The translations under genes were made by a program, and so were the position numbers. A stretch of DNA of 64,000 nt from Actinomarinicola tropica (lineage in GTDB: Bacteria; Actinomycetota; Acidimicrobiia; Acidimicrobiales; SKKL01), in the NCBI RefSeq assembly GCF_009650215.1, contig NZ_CP045851.1, positions 2,507,001 through 2,571,000 on the forward strand, read 5' to 3'. The notes below the pieces were generated by a model, which worked only from the letters and a program-made list of their open reading frames with translations, searched no databases and was not told where the DNA came from. Positions 51,170 to 58,639 of the stretch are shown here, piece by piece (within the stretch, counting starts at the first letter, position 1; each line of letters begins with the position of its first letter).

Positions 51170-54100
51170 ATGCGCTACCTCGATGCGGTCCACGGCGAGG
51201 TCCTCGTCTACGACGGGGCCTTCGGCACCTACATGCAGACGAAGGACCTCACGGCCGACGACTTCGGCGGCCCGGAGCTCGAGGGCTGCAACGAGATGCT
51301 CGTGCTCACCCGCCCTGACCTCGTCGCCGAGATGCACCACGCCTTCCTCGACGTCGGCGTCGACGTCATCGAGACCGCGACGTTCGGTGCGTTCTCGATC
51401 CCGCTCAACGAGTACGCGCTGGGCGACCGGGCCCACGAGATCAACGTCGCCGCCGCCCGGATCGCCCGCGCCGCGGCCGACGAGGTGTCGACGCCCGACC
51501 ACCCGCGCTTCGTCGCCGGGTCGATCGGTCCCGGCACCAAGATGCCCACGCTGGGCCACATCCCCTTCGCCGAGCTGCGCGACGCCTACGAGGTCCAGTG
51601 CCGCGGGCTGCTCGAGGGCGGCGTCGACGTCCTCCTCATCGAGACCCAGTACGACCTGCTCGGCGCCAAGGCCGCGATCATCGCCGCCCGCCGTGCCATG
51701 GCCGACACGGGCGTGGAGGTGCCGCTCCAGGTCCAGGTCACGATCGAGCAGACCGGCCGCATGCTCGTCGGCACCGAGATCGGCGCCGCGCTCACCGCCC
51801 TCGACGCCATGCGCGTCGACGTCATCGGGCTCAACTGCGCCACCGGCCCGGCGGAGATGAGCGAGCACATCCGCCACCTCTCCCAGCACAGCCGGGTCCC
51901 GATCGCCGTGCTGCCGAACGCCGGCCTGCCGTCGGTCATCGACGGCAAGATGCACTACGACCTCACACCCGAGCAGCTCGCGGACTTCCACGAGCGGTTC
52001 GTCACCGAGCTCGGCGTGCAGATCGTCGGCGGGTGCTGCGGCACGACGCCCGCGCACCTCGCTGCCGTCGTCGACCGCCTGCGCGACGTCCGGCCCGCCG
52101 ACCGCAGGCCGGTCCACGACCCCGGCGTGGCCTCCATCTACAGCCACACCCCCTACGACCAGTCGCCGTCGTTCCTCGTCGTCGGCGAGCGCACCAACGC
52201 CAACGGCTCGAAGAAGTTCCGCGAGGCCCTCCTCGCCGCCGACTGGGACACCGCCACCAAGATGGCGTCCGACCAGGTCCGCGAGGGGTCCCACGTCATC
52301 GACGTGTGCGTCGACTACGTCGGGCGCGACGGCGTGGCCGACATGCAGGAGATCGCCAGCCGGTTCGCCACCGCCTCGACCGTGCCGATCATGGTCGACT
52401 CCACCGAGGCCGACGTCGTCGAGACGGCGCTGCAGTGGATCGGCGGCAAGGCGATCCTCAACTCGGTCAACCTCGAGGACGGCGCCGAGCCCGGTACGCG
52501 CCTCGACCGCTTCCTCGCGCTCGCCCGCGACTACGGCGCCGCCGTCGTCTGCACGACCATCGACGAGGTCGGCCAGGCCCGGGACCGGGAGTGGAAGCTC
52601 CGAGCGGCCAAGGCCATCTACGACCTGGCCACCGAGCGCTACGGCATCCCGCCCGAGGACCTCATCTTCGACCCGCTGGCCCTCACCCTCGCCACCGGCA
52701 TGGAGGAGAGCCGCAAGGACGGCATCGAGACGATCGAGGGCATCCGGCTCATCAAGTCCGAGCTGCCCGGGGTGCACACCATCCTCGGGCTGTCGAACAT
52801 CTCCTTCGGGCTGAAGCCCGCCGCCCGCCACGTCCTCAACTCCGTGTTCCTGCACGAGTGCCAGGAGGCGGGCCTCGACGCGGCCATCGTCCACGCGGCC
52901 CGCATCATGCCGCTGGCCAAGATCCCCGAGGAGCAGGTGCAGGTCTGCCTCGACCTCATCCACGACCGCCGGCGGGAGGGCTACGACCCGCTCGAGGCGC
53001 TGCTCGACATGTTCGAAGGCGTGTCGGCCGCCGAGGTCGTGAAGGAGGACCGCTCGGGCTGGACGGTGCAGGAGCGCCTCAAGGCCCGGATCATCGACGG
53101 CGACCGCGACGGGCTCACCGTCGAGCTCGACGAAGCCCTCGGCGCGGGCATCCCGGCGCTCGGCATCGTCAACGACGTCCTCCTCGAGGGCATGAAGGTC
53201 GTGGGCGAGCGCTTCGGCGCCGGCGAGATGCAGCTGCCGTTCGTGCTCCAGTCCGCCGAGACGATGAAGGCCGCCGTCGCCCACCTCGAACCGCACATGG
53301 AGAAGGTCGAGGGTGAGGGCTCGGGCAAGGGCCGCATCGTGCTCGCCACCGTCGCCGGCGACGTGCACGACATCGGCAAGAACCTCGTCGACATCATCCT
53401 CACGAACAACGGCTACGAGGTGCACAACCTCGGCATCAAGGTCTCGATCGGCGACATGGTGGCCACCGCGCAGCAGATCCAGGCCGACGCCATCGGCATG
53501 AGCGGTCTGCTCGTGAAGAGCACGCTCATCATGCGCGACAACCTCGAGGAGCTGAACGAGCGCGGGCTGTCGGACATCCCCGTCCTGCTCGGCGGTGCCG
53601 CCCTCACCCGCACCTACGTCGAGCGCGACCTGCGCGACATCTACGACGGTCGGCTCTTCTACGGCAAGGACGCCTTCGAGGGCCTCCGGGTCATGGACCG
53701 GCTCGGCGAGATCCGCCGGGGCGACGACGACCCGGACTTCGGCCGGGTGCTCGGCGGGCGCAACATCCCGGCCCGCACCAAGGTCGAGGTCGACCCTGCG
53801 ACGATCCCGGCCCGCTCCCCCGAGGCCCAGCTCGACAACCCGGTGTTCACGCCGCCGTTCACCGGCTCACAGGTCGTCAAGGGCATCGCGCTCGACGACA
53901 TCGCCGAGTACGTGAACGAGACCGCCCTCTTCCGCAACCAGTGGCAGTTCCGGCCGGAGTCCGGCGAGAACGACGACGAGTTCAAGGCTCGCATCCGGCC
54001 CACGTTCCGGGCGCTGCTCGCCGAGGCCAAGGCCGAGGGCATCCTCGTGCCCCAGGTCGTCTACGGGTACTTCCCGGCCAACAGCGACGGCAACGAGATC

Positions 54101-54637
54101 GTGATCTGGACCGACGAGAGCCGCACGGTCGAGCGCACCCGCTTTGCCTACCCGCGCCAGCAGGTCGAGCCCTGGCTGTGCATCGCCGACTTCGTGCGCC
54201 CGATCGGGTCCGAGGACCCCGACCACGTGGCGTTCCACATCGTCACGATGGGGGCCACGGTGTCCGAGCGCACCGCCGAGCTGTTCGCCGCCGACAAGTA
54301 CCAGGACTACCTCTTCCTGCACGGCCTCGGCGTCGAGATGGCCGAGGCGCTCGCCGAGATGTGGCACCGGCGCATCCGCGAGGAGTGGGGCTTCGCCGAC
54401 GAGGACGGGCCCACGCTGCAGGGGCTGTTCCGCCAGCAGTACCGCGGCGGCCGCTACTCGTGGGGTTACCCCGCGTGCCCCGAGCTGGAGGACAACGCCC
54501 GGGTGGCCGAGCTGCTCGACGCCGAGCGCATCGGCGTCGAGGTGAGCGCCGAGACCGGCTTCCAGTACCAGCCGGAGCAGACCACCTCGGCGATCATCCT
54601 CCACCACCCCCGCGCCAAGTACTTCGTCGCCCGGTAG
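51170..54637 (+). CDS. metH: Cobalamin-dependent methionine synthase
   Basis: A 1155-residue five-domain enzyme that methylates homocysteine from 5-methyltetrahydrofolate. The homocysteine-binding domain (about 1–310) carries the zinc cysteines in GLNCATGP and GGCCGTTP. The pterin domain (about 335–590) has VGERTNANGSKKF and DPLALTLATG. The B12 cap (about 630–720) is followed by the B12 domain with GDVHDIGKN at about residues 730–738, the His being the cobalt ligand, and a GMSGLLVKS segment. The AdoMet-binding reactivation domain (about 890–1155) ends with MWHRRIREEWG and RYSWGYPACPE. Length matches family. Its stop codon is the first base triplet of a 27-bp tandem repeat. Confidence 0.97.
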   Translation: MRYLDAVHGEVLVYDGAFGTYMQTKDLTADDFGGPELEGCNEMLVLTRPDLVAEMHHAFLDVGVDVIETATFGAFSIPLNEYALGDRAHEINVAAARIARAAADEVSTPDHPRFVAGSIGPGTKMPTLGHIPFAELRDAYEVQCRGLLEGGVDVLLIETQYDLLGAKAAIIAARRAMADTGVEVPLQVQVTIEQTGRMLVGTEIGAALTALDAMRVDVIGLNCATGPAEMSEHIRHLSQHSRVPIAVLPNAGLPSVIDGKMHYDLTPEQLADFHERFVTELGVQIVGGCCGTTPAHLAAVVDRLRDVRPADRRPVHDPGVASIYSHTPYDQSPSFLVVGERTNANGSKKFREALLAADWDTATKMASDQVREGSHVIDVCVDYVGRDGVADMQEIASRFATASTVPIMVDSTEADVVETALQWIGGKAILNSVNLEDGAEPGTRLDRFLALARDYGAAVVCTTIDEVGQARDREWKLRAAKAIYDLATERYGIPPEDLIFDPLALTLATGMEESRKDGIETIEGIRLIKSELPGVHTILGLSNISFGLKPAARHVLNSVFLHECQEAGLDAAIVHAARIMPLAKIPEEQVQVCLDLIHDRRREGYDPLEALLDMFEGVSAAEVVKEDRSGWTVQERLKARIIDGDRDGLTVELDEALGAGIPALGIVNDVLLEGMKVVGERFGAGEMQLPFVLQSAETMKAAVAHLEPHMEKVEGEGSGKGRIVLATVAGDVHDIGKNLVDIILTNNGYEVHNLGIKVSIGDMVATAQQIQADAIGMSGLLVKSTLIMRDNLEELNERGLSDIPVLLGGAALTRTYVERDLRDIYDGRLFYGKDAFEGLRVMDRLGEIRRGDDDPDFGRVLGGRNIPARTKVEVDPATIPARSPEAQLDNPVFTPPFTGSQVVKGIALDDIAEYVNETALFRNQWQFRPESGENDDEFKARIRPTFRALLAEAKAEGILVPQVVYGYFPANSDGNEIVIWTDESRTVERTRFAYPRQQVEPWLCIADFVRPIGSEDPDHVAFHIVTMGATVSERTAELFAADKYQDYLFLHGLGVEMAEALAEMWHRRIREEWGFADEDGPTLQGLFRQQYRGGRYSWGYPACPELEDNARVAELLDAERIGVEVSAETGFQYQPEQTTSAIILHHPRAKYFVAR

Positions 54638-54705
54638 GGCGAGCAGAGGGTGAGCGCCCGCTAGGGCGAGCAGAGGCGCAGCGCCCGCGAGGGCGAGCCG
54701 AAGAT
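54635..54705. repeat. 27-bp imperfect tandem repeat at the metH stop, with small hairpins
   Basis: Two near-identical 27-bp units (54635–54661 and 54662–54688, differing at about three positions), followed by a partial third unit to 54705. Each unit junction can form CGCCC-GCTA/GCGA-GGGCG hairpins. The first unit includes the metH stop TAG. The array fills almost all of the 75-bp gap between the convergent metH and WbaP-like genes and may act as a bidirectional terminator. Confidence 0.7.
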
Positions 54706-54712
54706 GGCTGGA

Positions 54713-56239
54713 TCAGCGGGCGCCGCGGGCGGCGAGCACGCTCGGGATCGTGCGGAGCACGATGCCGATGTCGACGAGCAGCGACCAGTTGTCGACGTAG
54801 TAGAGGTCGAGCCGCGTGTACTCGTCGAAGCCGGTGTCGCTGCGGCCCGAGACCTGCCACATGCCGGTGATTCCGGGGCGGACCCGCAGCCGGTTGAACA
54901 GCTCCGGCGACCAGTCCTGCGCCTCGTTCGCCAGCGCCGGTCGCGGCCCGACCAGGCTCATCTCGCCCCGGATGACGTTCCAGAGCTGGGGCAGCTCGTC
55001 GATGGAGGTGCGGCGGATGAACCGACCGATCCGGGTGACCCGCGGGTCGTCGGTCATCTTGAACAGCGGCCCGTCCGCCTCGTTGCTCTCCCGCAGGTCG
55101 ATGAGCCGCGCCTCGGCGTCGGGGACCATCGAGCGGAACTTGAGCACTTCGAAGAACTCGCCGCCGCGACCCAGCCGCCGCTGCCGGAACAGCACCGGAC
55201 CCGGCGAGGTGATCTTCACCAGCGCGGCGACCACGGCCATGGGGACGGCGAGGAGGACGAGCGCGGTCGAGGCGACCACGACGTCGAAGCACCGCTTGGC
55301 GATCGGGCGCCAGCCGTAGGGCAGCACCGGCTCGATGTAGAGGACCGGGTAGCGGCCGAGCGGGCGGACGCTGATCCGGCTGGTCTCGACGTCGGAGAGG
55401 GCCGAGGTGAGCTCGACGTGGAGGCCGGCGTGGGTGAGGACCCGGATCAGCCGGTTCGAGGTCCGCAGGTCCATGGCCGTCGCGGTGACGACGACGCCGG
55501 TGGCGCTGTTCTCCCGCACGGCGTTGACGGTACGGGCGACGAGGTCGAGCGGCTGGCTCGGGTCCTCCGGAGCGCCGTGGACCTCGCCGTCGACGACCGC
55601 CAGGACCTCGTAGCCGAGGCTCCGGTCGGCCTCGAGCATGGCGACGACGGCGGCGGCCTCACCGTTGTTGCCGACGACGACGACCCGGCGCGTCGACCGG
55701 CCGGTCACCCGGCGGCGGCGGAAGAACTGGCGCACGACCTCGCGCTCGAACCACAGCGCGGGGATCGAGATGACGAGCGCCACGACGACCCAGGTACGGC
55801 TGACCGGCACCTTCAGGAGGAAGGCGATCATGACCATGCCGACGACGGTGAGGAGCAGGCCGTCGGCGAGGCGGCGGAACTCGTCGGAGCGGCGGGTGAC
55901 GAAGCGGGCCTGGTAGAGCCGCCGGCTGGCGAGGGCAGCGACGAGGACGGGTGTGGCGAGCACCGCCACGAGGGCGTACTCGGCGAAGCTGACGGGGTCC
56001 CCCTGGACCCGGATCTGGGTGAGCACCCACGCGACGCCCATCGCGAGCACGAAGGCGAGCGTGTCGCTCATCGCGACGGCGACCTTGCTGAGGTTGATCT
56101 CGCGCGTCCGACGCACCGCGCGGACCGCGGAGTCGTCGGCGTCGAGGGGCTGGAGGTGCCGCAGGCGGTCGGCGACGAGGGCGGTCGAGATCGCCTCGCC
56201 CTCACTCACCGTGTCGATGGAGGATGCGCTCGAAGGCAT
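54713..56239 (-). CDS. Polyprenyl-phosphate sugar-1-phosphate transferase (WbaP/PglC-type polyPGT)
   Basis: A 508-residue initiating phosphoglycosyltransferase. Four N-terminal hydrophobic segments (about residues 50–170) are followed by a Rossmann-like cytoplasmic domain (VVVVGNNGEAAAVV) and then the C-terminal bacterial sugar transferase domain: KRCFDVVVASTALVLL membrane hairpin, GPVLFRQRRLGR, FEVLKFRSM, DELPQLWNVIRGEMSLVGPRP (the catalytic Asp-Glu pair) and RPGITGMWQVSGRS. It transfers a sugar-1-phosphate from a nucleotide sugar to undecaprenyl phosphate, the first step of surface-glycan assembly. ATG 56239 has GGAG 6 nt upstream. A longer reading from 56323 or 56437 is less likely. Confidence 0.9.
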   Translation of the reverse strand: MPSSASSIDTVSEGEAISTALVADRLRHLQPLDADDSAVRAVRRTREINLSKVAVAMSDTLAFVLAMGVAWVLTQIRVQGDPVSFAEYALVAVLATPVLVAALASRRLYQARFVTRRSDEFRRLADGLLLTVVGMVMIAFLLKVPVSRTWVVVALVISIPALWFEREVVRQFFRRRRVTGRSTRRVVVVGNNGEAAAVVAMLEADRSLGYEVLAVVDGEVHGAPEDPSQPLDLVARTVNAVRENSATGVVVTATAMDLRTSNRLIRVLTHAGLHVELTSALSDVETSRISVRPLGRYPVLYIEPVLPYGWRPIAKRCFDVVVASTALVLLAVPMAVVAALVKITSPGPVLFRQRRLGRGGEFFEVLKFRSMVPDAEARLIDLRESNEADGPLFKMTDDPRVTRIGRFIRRTSIDELPQLWNVIRGEMSLVGPRPALANEAQDWSPELFNRLRVRPGITGMWQVSGRSDTGFDEYTRLDLYYVDNWSLLVDIGIVLRTIPSVLAARGAR

Positions 56240-56514
56240 GGAGGTCTCCGCTGGTCCGATGGGGGAGCCAGACCGCGGTGCCCGTTCGTCGCGCGCCCGC
56301 TGTCGACTTCTCTGCGTGACCATACTCCGTCTGATGTGATCTGGAAACCGCAAAGAGTGACGAATCGGTAGGTCGAATGGCTCATCTTGTGGCACCGCGC
56401 GCTCCTCACCACACACAGAGTGGCCCGTCGAGGTCACGCAGTGAGGTCAGGACCCCCTGACCTGCGCAGCCCCTCGACGCAACACGAGCGCTGAGCGCGG
56501 TCGGTGATACGCGC
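56240..56514. other. Intergenic region upstream of the WbaP-like gene
   Basis: The largest gene-free stretch of the window (275 bp), noticeably AT-richer at about 56320–56400. I see no single convincing -35/-10 pair for the WbaP-like gene. It also contains the 8-bp inverted repeat at 56444–56463. Confidence 0.4.
56444..56463. terminator. Perfect 8-bp inverted repeat downstream of the hypothetical membrane gene
   Basis: AGGTCAGG – ACCC – CCTGACCT: 8-bp arms and a 4-nt loop, 51 nt beyond the stop of the minus-strand gene at 56515. It has no T-run. It is either a terminator-like hairpin or an operator for the WbaP-like gene promoter. Confidence 0.4.
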
Positions 56515-57369
56515 TCAGGGCGCGAGGACGGCACGGGCGACCAGGTCCATCCCGAACGCGGTGAGGATGGCCAGGTAGAGCAGCCCGGTCGCTGCCATCA
56601 CCGCCGAGTACTGCCGCTCGCGGAGCGCCGCACGGGTGACGCCGACGAGGACGATCGTCGTGACCGTGCAGGCCACCCAGAACCAGCCGAGGAGCCCGCC
56701 GTAGCCGTCGTCGATCTCGCCGGACAGCACCGACGCCATGCCGGTCGGCCACAGCATCGCTGCGAGGTGGAACGGCCAGATCGCGCCCGTCCACCGCACC
56801 AGCTCGAGCAGCGGGCCACGAGCCAGCCCCGGCTGCACGAGGTACCAGTGGCCGAGCAGCATCGCGTCGGACACCGCACCGAGGAACGCCGCACCCACCA
56901 CGATCCGTGCGATCGACAGCGCGACGGGCTCGCCCGCCGCGACCCCGCCGGCGACGAGGCCGACGAGACCGATCGCCGGCGCGACGAGATCGAGCACCGG
57001 GGGGAACTCGGCGGCCTCGTCGTCCTTCTCCGCCACCGCCCGGTCGATGCCGGTCATGGCCGCCACCCGCTCGCTCCGGCGCTCGGCGAGCTGCCGTTGA
57101 CCGGCGACACCGGCCCGGCGTCGCGCGACCGACACCGCGAGGGCGACACTGGCTGCGGCGACGACACCGAGCGACGCCACGTCGCGCACCGGTGCGTCCT
57201 CGCCGTAGCGCCAGCCCAGCCACGCGGCCAGCAGCGCCATCAGCCCGTAGGTGCCGCGCAGCAGCCACCCGTAGCCGAGGCCGACCTCACGGCGGCGCGT
57301 CGTGAGCCACAGGAAGAAGAGCCCACCGGTCGCCCACTGGAGGCAGACGGTGGCGGCGTCGAGGGTCAC
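56515..57369 (-). CDS. Conserved hypothetical membrane protein
   Basis: A 284-residue protein with about eight hydrophobic segments and one cytoplasmic loop (about residues 82–125) rich in charged residues. A LLGHWYLVQPGL segment near residue 172 and a LWPTGM segment stand out. Not assigned to a functional family. The GTG start lies 9 nt after the Xaa-Pro peptidase stop on the same strand, so the two are co-transcribed from the promoter at 58516. A 51-nt gap to an inverted repeat marks its end. Confidence 0.6.
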   Translation of the reverse strand: MTLDAATVCLQWATGGLFFLWLTTRRREVGLGYGWLLRGTYGLMALLAAWLGWRYGEDAPVRDVASLGVVAAASVALAVSVARRRAGVAGQRQLAERRSERVAAMTGIDRAVAEKDDEAAEFPPVLDLVAPAIGLVGLVAGGVAAGEPVALSIARIVVGAAFLGAVSDAMLLGHWYLVQPGLARGPLLELVRWTGAIWPFHLAAMLWPTGMASVLSGEIDDGYGGLLGWFWVACTVTTIVLVGVTRAALRERQYSAVMAATGLLYLAILTAFGMDLVARAVLAP

Positions 57370-57378
57370 GGGGCGACG

Positions 57379-58509
57379 TCAGGCATCGACGACGGCGAGG
57401 CCGTGGTCGGCCTCGTTGAGCGCCAGCGGCCCCTCGGTGGTGGCCACGACGATGTCCTCGATGCGGGCTCCCCACCGACCGGCGACGTAGATGCCGGGTT
57501 CGATGGAGAAGGCGTTGCCGGCGACGAGCGGCTCCCGGTTGCCCTCGACCAGGTACGGCTCCTCGTGCTCCTCGGTGCCGATGCCGTGGCCGAGGCGGTG
57601 GATGAAGAGCCCGTCGAACCCGCCCTCGGCGATGCGCTCGCGGGCCACCGCGTCGACCTCCTCGGCCGGCCGACCCACCGTGGCGGCGACGACGGCGCGC
57701 TGCTGGGCGTCCTGGAGCACGCCGTAGAGCTCGGCGAACTCGGCCGGCGGCTCGCCCGTGTAGACGCAGCGCGTGATGTCCGAGCAGTAGCCGACGCCCG
57801 AGCCGGCCAGGGGGAACGTGCCGCCGAAGTCGCACAGCACGACCTCACCCGGCTGGATGACCCGGTCGCCGGGGTGGTGGTGCGGGCTCGCGGCGTGCTC
57901 CCCCGCCGCGACGATCGCGAAGTTCGTGCGCTCGTGCCCCTCGGCCACGATGCGCCGGGACAGCTCGGCGGAGACGTCGGCCTCGGTGCGCCCGATCAGC
58001 GGGATCCCACCGGACTGCAGCTCGGCGGCGATGCGGTCGACCGCAGCCGCCGCCTCGCGGAGGCTGGCCACCTCGGCGGCGTCCTTCACGGCGCGCAGGG
58101 GGCCGACGACGTCGTTGGCCCGCCGCCACCGCACCCCGGGCAGGACCGCCAGCAGGTCGACGAGGAAGCGGGCCCAGGTCTGGTCGCCGATGGCGACCTC
58201 CCTCGCCGCACCGACCGCCTCGGCGACGAGGCGGACAGGGTCGGTGGTCTCGTCCCACCCGACCACGGTGAAGACGTCCGGGCGCTCGACGACGCGCGGC
58301 ACCTCGAGGCGGGGGACGAACATCGTGGCGTCGGCGTCGACGGGGACGACCAGCATGGTGAGCCGCTCGAGGGGCATGGCGCGGTACCCGGTGAGCCACG
58401 GCAGGTCGGCGCCGACCGACAGGAGGGTCACGTCGATGCCCCGGTCGCGCATGGACGCCCGGACGCGATCGAGCCGGGCGGCGAACGTGCGGTCGTGGTC
58501 GTCGGCCAT
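57379..58509 (-). CDS. Xaa-Pro dipeptidase/aminopeptidase (M24B family)
   Basis: A 376-residue metallopeptidase of the creatinase/PepQ-PepP fold. The N-terminal domain (about 1–135) has GADLPWLTGYRAM. The catalytic pita-bread domain has the metal Asp in LCDFGG and SDITRCVY, His in FIHRLGHGIGTEEHE, Glu in FSIEPGIY and a final Glu in RIEDIV. It cleaves X-Pro bonds in the cytoplasm. The ATG is preceded at 6 nt by a TACCCT -10 element. Confidence 0.9.
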   Translation of the reverse strand: MADDHDRTFAARLDRVRASMRDRGIDVTLLSVGADLPWLTGYRAMPLERLTMLVVPVDADATMFVPRLEVPRVVERPDVFTVVGWDETTDPVRLVAEAVGAAREVAIGDQTWARFLVDLLAVLPGVRWRRANDVVGPLRAVKDAAEVASLREAAAAVDRIAAELQSGGIPLIGRTEADVSAELSRRIVAEGHERTNFAIVAAGEHAASPHHHPGDRVIQPGEVVLCDFGGTFPLAGSGVGYCSDITRCVYTGEPPAEFAELYGVLQDAQQRAVVAATVGRPAEEVDAVARERIAEGGFDGLFIHRLGHGIGTEEHEEPYLVEGNREPLVAGNAFSIEPGIYVAGRWGARIEDIVVATTEGPLALNEADHGLAVVDA

Positions 58510-58515
58510 CGTCCC

Positions 58516-58521
58516 AGGGTA
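58516..58521 (-). promoter_or_regulatory. -10 element (TACCCT) of a likely leaderless transcript
   Basis: On the minus strand TACCCT is followed by 6 nt and the ATG of the Xaa-Pro peptidase at 58509. It is divergent from the GGDEF-EAL gene across 130 bp. Confidence 0.5.
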
Positions 58522-58639
58522 CCGACACGGCGCGACCCGGCCCGCCGCCCGGGTGGGGTGTGACCGATGAGACCGGCCCATTCGGCCCCTTTCCGGCCTG
58601 GAGCCTCACGTCGATCGGGGGAGCGCCGATGGCGCCACC

